Shown here in pieces: positions 1-7,984 of a DNA stretch of 33,987 bases. The notes below the pieces were generated by a model. That model was given only the letters and a program-made list of their open reading frames with translations, did no database searches and was not told where the DNA came from. The DNA is from CAZJGG01 sp964545475. GTDB taxonomy: Bacteria; Bacillota; Clostridia; Lachnospirales; JAISER01. Where the stretch lies: the NCBI GenBank assembly GCA_964545475.1, contig CAZJGG010000031.1, positions 1-33,987 of the forward strand, written 5' to 3'. Numbering within the stretch: position 1 is the first letter of the stretch; every line of letters starts with the position of its first letter. The position numbers were made by a program, and so were the translations under genes.

Positions 1-16
1 GCCTACGGCATAATCG

Positions 17-429
17 CGTGCGTTTCATAAATGCAAATTTGCACAAACAATGTAGTGAATGACCCCTGTGTCATTCCGATTTTAAAAGGATTGGTGACAT
101 TGGGAACGACACAGGGGTCGTTCCCAATGTCACCAATTTAAAGAAAGCGTCACTGCGCCTATCCGTAGGGGACGGCGTCCTCGACGTCCCAACCTCTTGC
201 AACTAGAGCAATTTGACAAAACATTGACAGGTGTGGAGCGGAAACAGCAAACGTTTCACCGCTGTTTCCGCGAACATAGCTGTTTATGTTTTTGCTAATA
301 GCTATAGAGGCTACGGGCTGTCGAGGACGCCAGCCCCTACAAGATAACCGGATTAACTTGATGACATTGGGTCGTTCCCTACGTTTTACCGATGTCATTT
401 GTGCATATTGTCAGTTTATGAAACGCACG
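17..429. repeat. Nested inverted-repeat element (MITE-like)
   Basis: The outer arms are a perfect 15-bp inverted repeat, CGTGCGTTTCATAAA at 17-31 and its complement at 415-429. Similarity continues inward over about 20 more bases with small gaps. A second pair lies at 165-185 and 320-340 (19 of 21 bases match; core GGCGTCCTCGAC) and a third at 238-248 and 261-271 (GCGGAAACAGC, perfect). A separate 21-bp hairpin sits at 90-137. No convincing gene lies inside; the only ORF is a minus-strand frame through the repeats. The layout resembles a miniature non-autonomous element or a compound REP-like insertion. No target-site duplication could be assigned. Confidence 0.6.
90..137. repeat. Perfect 21-bp hairpin
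   Basis: Bases 90-110 and 117-137 are perfect reverse complements around the 6-nt loop ACAGGG. GACCCCTGTGTC at 61-72 is in turn complementary to 108-119, so two foldings compete. There is no T-run on either side, so this is not a standard intrinsic terminator. Fragments of the same motif recur near 361-396. Confidence 0.7.
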
Positions 430-449
430 TGCGGCATAATTTACTTGAC

Positions 450-478
450 TTGAAATTTCGTGCATTTTAAATTACAAT
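450..478 (+). promoter_or_regulatory. Sigma-A type promoter of the GNAT gene
   Basis: TTGAAA at 450-455 and TACAAT at 473-478 are separated by 17 bp. The -10 lies about 20 bp upstream of the ATG at 500, immediately right of the inverted-repeat element. Confidence 0.6.
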
Positions 479-499
479 ATAAAAAAAGGGGGAGAATAA

Positions 500-1138
500 A
501 TGGGCTTAATAATTAGACTAGAAGAAGAAAAAGACCATAGAGAAGTTGAAAACCTAAACAGAGAGGCGTTTTGGAATTTATACAAAATGGGGTGCGATGA
601 ACATTATCTTGTTTATAAACTTCGGAAACATGCTGATTTTGTTAAGGAACTGAATTTTGTTGCAGAAATTGATGGTAAAATTGTAGGAAACATAATGTAT
701 ACAAAATCTTTTGTTGTTGACGAAAAAGGGGAAAAACATAACACCCTAACTTTCGGACCTCTTGCTGTTTTGCCTGAATATCAAAGAAAGGGCGTTGGCA
801 AGACATTAATCAACCATACTAAGGAAATTGCAAAAAGGATGGGTTATCCTGCAATTATAATATATGGAGATTATAATAATTACTGTGCAAGTGGGTTTGT
901 TAGCTGTAAAAGGTTTGGAATTACAAATACAGAAGGGAGATTCCACTCTGCGCTTTTGGTTTTAGAGCTTAGAAATGGTCACCTTACAGGTATAAGCGGA
1001 AAATTTCATGAGAGCGAAGTATTTGATTTAGATGAGGTGGAAGTGGAGGAATTTGACAAACAATTTCCGTTTAAAGAGAAGCTATATTCTTATAAACAGG
1101 AGCAATTTTACATTTCTTCACATTCTTATCTATACTAG
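500..1138 (+). CDS. GNAT family N-acetyltransferase
   Basis: A 212-residue protein with a single GNAT fold, predicted to transfer an acetyl group from acetyl-CoA to an unknown amine. The acetyl-CoA loop is visible as LPEYQRKGVGKTLI (about residues 92-105, Q/R-x-x-G-x-G/A type), after the beta strand TFGPLAV. The overall pattern resembles the YhbS-like branch of cytosolic acetyltransferases. The C-terminal ~40 residues are acidic then aromatic and carry no recognised motif. The start is supported by AAAGGGGGAG about 7 bases upstream. The gene has its own promoter and a strong terminator, so it is monocistronic and unrelated to the dcw operon behind it. The substrate cannot be inferred. Confidence 0.85.
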   Translation: MGLIIRLEEEKDHREVENLNREAFWNLYKMGCDEHYLVYKLRKHADFVKELNFVAEIDGKIVGNIMYTKSFVVDEKGEKHNTLTFGPLAVLPEYQRKGVGKTLINHTKEIAKRMGYPAIIIYGDYNNYCASGFVSCKRFGITNTEGRFHSALLVLELRNGHLTGISGKFHESEVFDLDEVEVEEFDKQFPFKEKLYSYKQEQFYISSHSYLY

Positions 1139-1155
1139 AAAATCAAAAACAATAC

Positions 1156-1190
1156 AAAGCGAATCCTTGCGAACAAGGATTCGCTTTTTT
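1156..1190 (+). terminator. Intrinsic terminator of the GNAT gene
   Basis: A 14-bp stem, AAAGCGAATCCTTG / CAAGGATTCGCTTT, with loop CGAA, runs into a T-tract. It insulates the acetyltransferase from the cell-wall operon. Confidence 0.9.
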
Positions 1191-1286
1191 AATATTTGCT
1201 TTATGAAATGCCTGATTTTCGGACATTTTGCGACCTTTAGACTCGAATTTTACAATTAAAAAAACCTATAATTTACAAAAATCCTA

Positions 1287-1315
1287 TTGTAATTTTTTTT
1301 AAAATATATTAGAAT
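1287..1315 (+). promoter_or_regulatory. Promoter of the mraZ/dcw operon
   Basis: TTGTAA at 1287-1292 and TAGAAT at 1310-1315 with a 17-bp spacer. It lies about 90 bp before the mraZ start and overlaps the repeats described next, as expected for an autoregulated operon. Confidence 0.6.
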
Positions 1316-1349
1316 AGGGTACGAAGTGGAACAATGTGGTGGGATGTAG
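1316..1349 (+). promoter_or_regulatory. Putative MraZ-binding repeats
   Basis: Directly after the -10, related tetranucleotides recur every 10 bp: AGGG at 1316, GTGG at 1326, GTGG at 1336 and GTAG at 1346. MraZ proteins of other bacteria bind short TGGG-like direct repeats with about 10-bp periodicity in their own promoter. Site assignment is inferred from spacing and position. Confidence 0.5.
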
Positions 1350-1406
1350 ATTCATAACCCTTAATTAAACAAACTTTTAAATGTGTGGCCAAGGCGGGTG
1401 ATTTCT

Positions 1407-1838
1407 GTGTTTTTAGGCGAATATCAGCACACAATAGACGCAAAAAACAGAATAGTACTTCCCTCAAAATTCAGAGACGGTCTTGGGCAGCATTTCGTTG
1501 TTACAAAAGGGCTTGATAACTGTCTGTTTGTGTATGCCATGCCGGAGTGGGAGGCTTTGCATGACAAAGTAAAATCACTTCCGGTTACTGACGAAAATGT
1601 ACGCCGCTTTGTAAGGTTCTTTTTCGGGGGAGCAATGGACGTAGAACCTGATTCTCAAGGCAGAGTTATGATTCCGGCAAATTTAAGAGAATATGCTGAA
1701 ATTAAAAAAGAAATTGTATCTATAGGTGTTTCTAACAGAATTGAAATTTGGAGTAAAGAAAATTGGAATGCATATAATAACGATTCCAATACTATTGACA
1801 ACGAGCTTGCCGAAAAAATGGCGCAGCTAGGTATATAA
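1407..1838 (+). CDS. mraZ: Transcriptional regulator MraZ
   Basis: MraZ is the AbrB-fold, ring-forming DNA-binding repressor that heads most dcw clusters. From the GTG at 1407 the protein is 143 residues, the usual family length, and opens with the family N-terminus VFLGEYQHTIDAKNRIVLP. The second half repeats the fold around DSQGRVMIPANLREYA. The frame is open to an upstream GTG at 1383. The 1407 start is preferred because AAGGCGGGTG lies about 7 bases upstream and the conserved family start coincides. It is the first gene of the operon and probably represses its own promoter. Confidence 0.93.
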   Translation: MFLGEYQHTIDAKNRIVLPSKFRDGLGQHFVVTKGLDNCLFVYAMPEWEALHDKVKSLPVTDENVRRFVRFFFGGAMDVEPDSQGRVMIPANLREYAEIKKEIVSIGVSNRIEIWSKENWNAYNNDSNTIDNELAEKMAQLGI

Positions 1839-1867
1839 ACAGTTTCTAAAACTGGAGCGTGAATTTC

Positions 1868-2803
1868 ATGGAATTTAATCATAAACCTATAATGGTTTCC
1901 GAATGCATTAACGGCTTAAATATAAACCCTGAGGGTATTTATGTAGATTGTACCGTTGGCGGAGGAGGTCATTCCTTTGAAATTTCCAAAAATTTAGGGG
2001 AAAACGGGCATTTAATAGGGATTGACAGAGACATAAACGCAATTGAGGCTTCATCTAGCCGTTTATCGGCTTTTTCAGAAAAAGTGCTTCTTGTTAAAGG
2101 AAACTTTTTTGAAATCGAAAATATTTTGCAATCGTTAAATATTAATGGTGTTGATGGAATTTTAGCAGATTTAGGTGTTTCATCACATCAGCTGGACAGT
2201 GCTATAAGAGGTTTTTCATATATGCAAGACGGCGCACTGGACATGCGCATGGACACATCTAAAAAATTCTCTGCATACGACGTTGTAAACGGGTATACGG
2301 CGGACAAGCTTTTTAAAATAATAAGCCAGTACGGTGAAGAACGTTACGCAAAGCGCATAGCTTCATTTATTGAGGAAGAACGTAAAATTAAACCTATTCA
2401 AACAACTTTTGAATTGGTTTCGGTTATTAAAAAAGCTATTCCGGCGAAGGCAAGGCAGGACGGACCTCACCCGGCAAAGCGAACCTTTCAAGCTATTAGA
2501 ATTGAAGTTAACGAAGAACTTTCGGGTCTTGAAAGTGCGCTTAAAAATATGGTTAAAATGCTTAAACCGGGTGGTAGGGTTTGTGTTATTACTTTTCACT
2601 CTTTAGAGGACAGGATTGCAAAAAATACCTTTAAAGAGATGGTTAATCCTTGCACATGCCCCATAGATTTTCCAATGTGTGTATGCAAGAAAGAGCCGGT
2701 TGTTAAGTTAATTTCAAGAAAGCCGATTATTCCAGACGATTCTGAAATTAATGAAAATCCCCGGGCCAGAAGCGCAAAGCTTAGAATTGCAGAAAAATTA
2801 TAG
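1868..2803 (+). CDS. rsmH: 16S rRNA m4C1402 methyltransferase RsmH
   Basis: RsmH (MraW) N4-methylates C1402 of 16S rRNA using S-adenosylmethionine. Visible motifs are the SAM loop GGGGHS (residues 31-36), GIDRD, the catalytic-region block DGILADLGVSSHQLD, MRMD, GPHPAKRTFQAIRIEVNEEL and FHSLEDR near the C-terminus. The ATG at 1868 gives MEFNHKP, the family N-terminus, and a 311-residue protein of normal length. An in-frame GTG at 1859 sits only 1-2 bases after the GGAG and is less likely. It is the second gene of the operon, 29 bp after mraZ. Confidence 0.95.
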   Translation: MEFNHKPIMVSECINGLNINPEGIYVDCTVGGGGHSFEISKNLGENGHLIGIDRDINAIEASSSRLSAFSEKVLLVKGNFFEIENILQSLNINGVDGILADLGVSSHQLDSAIRGFSYMQDGALDMRMDTSKKFSAYDVVNGYTADKLFKIISQYGEERYAKRIASFIEEERKIKPIQTTFELVSVIKKAIPAKARQDGPHPAKRTFQAIRIEVNEELSGLESALKNMVKMLKPGGRVCVITFHSLEDRIAKNTFKEMVNPCTCPIDFPMCVCKKEPVVKLISRKPIIPDDSEINENPRARSAKLRIAEKL

Positions 2804-2814
2804 GGGGTGCCTTT

Positions 2815-3387
2815 GTGAAGCAAAGATATAATAAGAAAAGCTACAGGGGGAGAAGCTATTCAAACTATTATCAAGCAACAGCAAACGCATGGGACTTAAA
2901 CACACTGGAACGTTATGACAGAGTCCGCAAGCCGAGAACAGAAGATATAAAAAAAACTAAGAAAAAGGTTAAGTTTAAGCGTAAAGTAAAATCAGTTTAC
3001 AAAAATGTGGGAGAAACTCAGCATAAGGTATCTCCGTTAACAATTGCAAGTATTTGCCTTGTTTTTGTTTATGCGATTGGCTTGGTTTTAAGCTTTGCAT
3101 TTATATCAAACAAGCAAATTCAAATCTCAAATTTAAACAAAGAGCTTGATAAGCTTAAAAACCAAAACATTATTACAGAAGCTGATATTTCCAAAAACAT
3201 AGATATAAAAAAAATCGAAGAAATTGCTATTAACAAATTAAAAATGGGCAAACCAAAACCTCATCAAATTAAACATATTGAAGTAACCAAGCAGGGTTAC
3301 AGTAAAAAGACAGATTTACCAACTGAAACAATAAGCAGTAAAACCATATTCGGAGAAATTTACGAATTAATTTTTAGTAAGGGTTGA
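2815..3387 (+). CDS. ftsL: FtsL-like divisome membrane protein
   Basis: A 190-residue bitopic protein: a basic, Tyr/Lys-rich cytoplasmic part (1-72), one membrane segment (about 74-97), then a short heptad-like region around QISNLNKELDKLKNQ and an extracytoplasmic tail. FtsL scaffolds the septal synthase complex and stabilises DivIC and the FtsW-FtsI pair. Sequence conservation in the family is low. The call rests on topology and position between rsmH and a class B PBP, the normal ftsL slot. The GTG at 2815 follows GGGGGTG by 5 bases. The N-terminal basic region is longer than in Bacillus FtsL. The end overlaps the long reading frame of the next gene. Confidence 0.75.
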   Translation: MKQRYNKKSYRGRSYSNYYQATANAWDLNTLERYDRVRKPRTEDIKKTKKKVKFKRKVKSVYKNVGETQHKVSPLTIASICLVFVYAIGLVLSFAFISNKQIQISNLNKELDKLKNQNIITEADISKNIDIKKIEEIAINKLKMGKPKPHQIKHIEVTKQGYSKKTDLPTETISSKTIFGEIYELIFSKG

Positions 3388-3392
3388 GAAAT

Positions 3393-5714
3393 ATGGCTAA
3401 GCAGAAAAGTGAAAATACATCAAAAGGAAAACTTGTTTTTTTGGGCGTGATTTTTACTCTTATAATTATGGCACTTTTCGCAAGAGTTGTTTACATAACT
3501 ACGGTTTACGGGCAAACATACGAGAGAAGAGCAATTGAGCAGGACATGAAAAAGAAAATGAAGGAATCTGTTGTAAGCGCAAAACGGGGAAATATTTACG
3601 ACAGAAATAAAAAAGCTGTAGCTGTAAGTTATGCCGTTGACAACGTCATTATTGACATTGTAGGAATGGTTGAAGAATACAATAAAAATAAAACCGGCAA
3701 AGAAAAAGTTGAAAAAACAATTACAGCTTTAAGCGAAAATTTGAATATTCCCGAAAGCACAATTAAAGGATATTTAGCAACAGACGAAAACGGTGTGCCT
3801 GTTAAAAACACAAGATATTTTGTTCTTGCAAAAAATATTGACAGAAAAGTTACTACAGAGATAAAAAGCAAAGGTGCTGTTTGTGTTTATACCGAAGAAG
3901 TTTCTAAAAGATATTACCCGGATAACAACTTTGCCTCACAGGTTATTGGTTTTTTAAGAGGGGACACAAGGCTTGGGCTTGAACGACAATACGATAAGGA
4001 ATTAAGCGGTATAAGCGGAAAAATAGTTAGTTTTGACAAAAACGATGAGTCTTTAAACCAAGAAGTTGTTGATGGATATTCATTAGTTACAACAATTGAC
4101 TCCACAATACAAAAAACTGCGGAACGGCTTGTTAAGGAAAACCACGAAAAATATCCGTCAAAAAATACTGCTATTATGGTTATGAACCCTAATACAGGAG
4201 AAGTCATCGCCATGGCGCAATATCCGCCGTTTAATTTAAACGACCCGGCTAACATTAATGAAATTGGTGACTTAGCCCTGAAAATTGAATTTGAAATGCT
4301 TTCAGATCAAGAGAAAGTAGACAGGTTAAGCCAGATTTGGACCAACTTTAACGTATCATTCAGTTATGAGCCGGGATCTATTTATAAACCGCTGGTTGTT
4401 GCTGAAGCTCTTGAAGAAAATGTTGTTTCTCTTAATACAAGCTTTTTTTGCGGAGGTTATAAAGTAATAAATGACAGACCTGTAAGGTGCGTTTTAAGAA
4501 GCGGTCACGGAAATATTACATTAACAGAAGCAATTGCAAAATCTTGTAATGTTGCCATGATGGAGATTGCCGATAAGCTTGGAGCAAATACATTTTACAA
4601 ATATCATAATGAATTTGGATTCGGACAAAAAACAGGAGTAGACCTTCCCGGTGAGGCGGATATTGCAAAACTGCAATATAGCTTAAAGGAATTAGAAAGA
4701 CCAATGCAGATTGCTACAAGCTCTTTTGGTCAAGGGTTTAACGCAACTCCAATTCAATCTTTAACAAGTTTTGCGGCGGTAATTAACGGAGGTAACCTTA
4801 TTAAGCCGTATGCTGTTTCTCAAATTATTGATGATAAAGGTAATGTTATAAAAGAAAATACGACTACAGTTAGAAGAAAAGTTTTGTCGGAGGAAACATC
4901 AAGAATAATGAGAACTATGCTTCAAAGCGTAGTTTCCCCTAATGGTACAGGTAGAAAGGTTATGATAGACGGATATGCTATAGGCGGAAAGTCCGGCACT
5001 GCGGAGCAGGGGAAAAGACAAGAAGATAAATCTTTACAAGAGTATGCTTTGTCATTTGTATCTTTTTTCCCGGCAGACAACCCAGAATACATAGCCATTG
5101 CCATTATGGACAGACCTATAGACTTTGTTGAGGGCGTTACAATACCGGCCCCAATGATGAAAGAGCTTATAAACGAAATTATTCAATATAAAGGCATTAT
5201 GCCGACAGTTACGGAAACAGAAGAAGGCCAGAAAAAGCCGGTGGACAAAAACAGCATCGAGCTTGAAGATTTAACCGGGGCTACAATAGTTAACGCTACA
5301 AAATACTTTAACTCAATTGGGCTTGATTATGAAATAATAGGAGCAGGGGACATAGTCTCAAGCCAAAGCCCGACGCCGGGAACAATAGTTACAAAAGATA
5401 CAAGAATATTTGTTTATGCTCAGGACAGCGGAGAAACAAAGCTAGTTATAGTACCAAAAATTGTGGATTTAAGTGTGGAGATGGCTTCTGAGATATTGCT
5501 TTCTTCAAGGCTTGTGCCGGTTCCTGTTAACGACCAAAACCAGGTTGAAGAACAAGAAGAACCGCAAGAAGAGCCAACAGATACGGATACGGGCTCGGAT
5601 TCGTCAGAATCTGAAGAGCCAGAAAAAGTGTCGCAAATTGTTATTGAGCAAATGCCAACAGCAGATACAAGAGTTCCTGAAGGAACGGAAATAAAAATCA
5701 AATTAAAAAATTAA
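3393..5714 (+). CDS. pbpB: Class B penicillin-binding protein with two PASTA domains (PbpB/FtsI type)
   Basis: Septal peptidoglycan transpeptidase. An N-terminal membrane anchor (about 12-35) is followed by a dimerisation domain with RGNIYDRN, then the transpeptidase domain with S329-I-Y-K332, S384-C-N386 and K533-S-G-T536. Two C-terminal PASTA repeats start near IELEDLTGAT and VIVPKIVDLS. The second is interrupted by a strongly acidic stretch at about 719-745 (Glu, Asp, Ser, Thr, Pro). At 773 residues it is somewhat larger than Bacillus PbpB. The ATG at 3393 is chosen over an in-frame TTG at 3384 because GGG lies about 9 bases before it. It is followed within 100 bp by a second class B PBP, the pbpB-spoVD order of Bacillus subtilis, which supports the vegetative division role. 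Confidence 0.88.
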   Translation: MAKQKSENTSKGKLVFLGVIFTLIIMALFARVVYITTVYGQTYERRAIEQDMKKKMKESVVSAKRGNIYDRNKKAVAVSYAVDNVIIDIVGMVEEYNKNKTGKEKVEKTITALSENLNIPESTIKGYLATDENGVPVKNTRYFVLAKNIDRKVTTEIKSKGAVCVYTEEVSKRYYPDNNFASQVIGFLRGDTRLGLERQYDKELSGISGKIVSFDKNDESLNQEVVDGYSLVTTIDSTIQKTAERLVKENHEKYPSKNTAIMVMNPNTGEVIAMAQYPPFNLNDPANINEIGDLALKIEFEMLSDQEKVDRLSQIWTNFNVSFSYEPGSIYKPLVVAEALEENVVSLNTSFFCGGYKVINDRPVRCVLRSGHGNITLTEAIAKSCNVAMMEIADKLGANTFYKYHNEFGFGQKTGVDLPGEADIAKLQYSLKELERPMQIATSSFGQGFNATPIQSLTSFAAVINGGNLIKPYAVSQIIDDKGNVIKENTTTVRRKVLSEETSRIMRTMLQSVVSPNGTGRKVMIDGYAIGGKSGTAEQGKRQEDKSLQEYALSFVSFFPADNPEYIAIAIMDRPIDFVEGVTIPAPMMKELINEIIQYKGIMPTVTETEEGQKKPVDKNSIELEDLTGATIVNATKYFNSIGLDYEIIGAGDIVSSQSPTPGTIVTKDTRIFVYAQDSGETKLVIVPKIVDLSVEMASEILLSSRLVPVPVNDQNQVEEQEEPQEEPTDTDTGSDSSESEEPEKVSQIVIEQMPTADTRVPEGTEIKIKLKN

Positions 5715-5810
5715 GATTAAAGGATTTTATAGGAATACAAGTCTTGTGGGCTTAATAAAATAAGTTTAAGTAATTAATGTTTACATGATTAAACTTATAG
5801 GAGAAAATTT

Positions 5811-7778
5811 ATGAACAAGCCCACAATTCTTGAAAAACGCAAGCTGTTTGTGCTTCTAATTGCCTTTGAGCTTATTTTGCTTGCCTTAATTATTAGGGTT
5901 TTTTATATACAAACGGTTCAAGGCGAAGGTTTGCAAAAAAGAGCATATGAACAGCAAACAAGAGATAGACTTATAGCAGCCAATAGAGGAAGTATTTTAG
6001 ACAGGAACATGGTTGGCATTGCAAAAACGGAAACAGTTGCTTCCGTTAGCGTTATACATAACCAAATTAAAAATAAAGAGGAAGCTGCAAGAATTTTAGC
6101 GGAAAAATTAGAGCTAGACTATGATATGGTTTTGGAAAAGGTATCGAAAAAGCTAGCTCTTGAAAGAATTAAAACAAAAGTTCCAAAAGAAATTGCAGAC
6201 GAAATTCGGAATTTAAACATTCCCGGTGTAGTTGTTGATGAGGATATAAAAAGAGTATATCCTTTTTCAAACCTTGCGGCTCAGGTTATCGGTTTTGTTG
6301 GTAAAGACAATCAGGGAATAATAGGTCTTGAAGCAAAATATGACGGCTATTTAAAAGGTGAAAGCGGCAAAATACTTACGGAAACAGACGTTAAGGGCAG
6401 AGAGGTTAAAGGCGGAAGAGTCTTTAGAGTTGAGCCCCAAAACGGATATAACATTGTAACAAGTATTGATGTTATTTTGCAGCAATACGCAGAGCAAACA
6501 CTTGAAAAAACTTTAATGCAAACAAATGCAAAAAGAGGGGCAATAATTCTAGTAAATCCGCAAAACGGCGAGATTTATGCTATGGCAAACAAGCCGGATT
6601 TTGATTTAAATTCCCCTTTTACTATAAACGACCAGGAACTTCAAATGTACTGGGATTATTTAACAGAGCAGGAAAGAAACAATGCCCTTAACCAAATGTG
6701 GCGTAATTTTAGCATTAACGACACTTACGAGCCCGGTTCTACTTTTAAAGTTTTTACTTCTGTAGCGGGGCTTGAAGATAGAGTTGTTAAACCAGACGAC
6801 CAGTTTGTTTGTTCAGGCTCAAAAGTTGTGGCGGGGCGTAATATAAAGTGTTGGAGATCACCCAGAAGCCATGGGGCGGAAACCTTTGTTCAAGGGGTAT
6901 ACAACTCTTGTAACCCTGTATTTATGGAGGTTGCCGAAAGGCTTGGTTCTGAAAGGTTTTATGATTATTTACGAAGATTTGGCTTTGATAAGAAAACAGG
7001 CATAGACGTACCGGGTGAAGCTGTTGGTATTATGCATAAGCTGGAAAAAGTAGGTCCGGTGGAGCTTGCCACAATGAGTTTTGGGCAATCTTTCCAAATA
7101 ACTCCTATGCAGCTTTTAAGAGGGGCTTCAACAGTTATAAACGGCGGCTATTCCGTTACACCACACTTTGTGACTAAAGTTTTGGATACAGAAGGCAATA
7201 TTATTGAAAACTTACAGTTTGAACAAGGCGAACAAATTATTTCTAAAGAAACATCAGATACAATGAGAGAAATTCTTGAAGGTGTTGTTTATCAAGGTAC
7301 AGGTAACAAAACGTATTTGCCGGGATACAGAGTAGGCGGCAAAACGGCAACAAGCGAGAAACTTCCGCGCAAAAGCGGAAAATACATTGCGTCTTTCTTA
7401 GCTTTTGCACCAGCAGAAAGCCCTGTTGTGGTAGCTCTTGTATTAATTGACGAGCCACAAGGCGCTTATTACGGCGGTATGATAGCGGGGCCTGTTATGA
7501 AAGAAATTTTTCAAAATACTTTGCCTTACTTAGGCGTTGAGCCTGAATTTTCCGAAGATGAATTAACTTTGCCAGAGGCAATGAAAATTACAATACCAGA
7601 CTTTAGAGAGTTGGATTTAAAAGGCGCAGAAAAAATTGCTAAAGAAATGGGTCTTATTCCAATTATCGATGGTGAGGGAGATATTGTTAAAAAACAATTC
7701 CCAATGCCCGGTGATGTTGTAAATAAAGGAACAAAAATTATTTTGTATGTTACGCCTTCCGAAAATTGGGAAGAATAA
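5811..7778 (+). CDS. spoVD: Sporulation-type class B penicillin-binding protein (SpoVD-like)
   Basis: A 655-residue transpeptidase: membrane anchor (about 12-32), dimerisation domain with RGSILDRN, and catalytic motifs S310-T-F-K313 and S366-C-N368. The third motif reads K511-T-A-T, with Ala replacing the usual Gly of KTG. One C-terminal PASTA domain begins near ITIPDFRELD. SpoVD of Bacillus has one PASTA domain, similar length and the same place after pbpB; it works with SpoVE to make spore cortex. The ATG is preceded by AGGAG at 7-8 bases. The 96-bp gap from pbpB leaves room for its own promoter, but no sigma-E site could be assigned with confidence. Confidence 0.85.
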   Translation: MNKPTILEKRKLFVLLIAFELILLALIIRVFYIQTVQGEGLQKRAYEQQTRDRLIAANRGSILDRNMVGIAKTETVASVSVIHNQIKNKEEAARILAEKLELDYDMVLEKVSKKLALERIKTKVPKEIADEIRNLNIPGVVVDEDIKRVYPFSNLAAQVIGFVGKDNQGIIGLEAKYDGYLKGESGKILTETDVKGREVKGGRVFRVEPQNGYNIVTSIDVILQQYAEQTLEKTLMQTNAKRGAIILVNPQNGEIYAMANKPDFDLNSPFTINDQELQMYWDYLTEQERNNALNQMWRNFSINDTYEPGSTFKVFTSVAGLEDRVVKPDDQFVCSGSKVVAGRNIKCWRSPRSHGAETFVQGVYNSCNPVFMEVAERLGSERFYDYLRRFGFDKKTGIDVPGEAVGIMHKLEKVGPVELATMSFGQSFQITPMQLLRGASTVINGGYSVTPHFVTKVLDTEGNIIENLQFEQGEQIISKETSDTMREILEGVVYQGTGNKTYLPGYRVGGKTATSEKLPRKSGKYIASFLAFAPAESPVVVALVLIDEPQGAYYGGMIAGPVMKEIFQNTLPYLGVEPEFSEDELTLPEAMKITIPDFRELDLKGAEKIAKEMGLIPIIDGEGDIVKKQFPMPGDVVNKGTKIILYVTPSENWEE

Positions 7779-7828
7779 GCATATATAATGCGAAATGCAG
7801 CAAAATGGGAGTTTGCCGCAAAAGTGGT

Positions 7829-7902
7829 AGAACACATAAGAACACAAAGCAAAGCATTGCATAAAAATTAGACCTTAATAGCTTTGGGTTCTTTTGTGTT
7901 CT
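7829..7902. repeat. Imperfect 22-bp inverted repeat before murE
   Basis: Bases 7829-7850 and 7881-7902 are reverse complements except for two positions, around a 30-nt loop. They contain AGAACACA and its complement. The structure lies between the spoVD stop and the murE start in a 206-bp gap. No T-run follows, so a terminator is unlikely. It may be a REP-like insertion, an RNA processing site or an mRNA-stability structure. Confidence 0.6.
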
Positions 7903-7984
7903 ATGGGTAACAAAATATGTGGTACAATTAGTTAAATGTTGTTTGGTGGATTTGAATGCGATTTGTGATAAGGAGAGGGCAGGA

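Noticed and set aside
159..398. Minus-strand ORF in the left repeat element
   Set aside because: It runs through nested inverted repeats, has no family resemblance and no ribosome site.
5760..5798. 9-bp AT-rich inverted repeat before spoVD
   Set aside because: Weak pairing with a 21-nt loop and no T-run; expected by chance in such AT-rich DNA.
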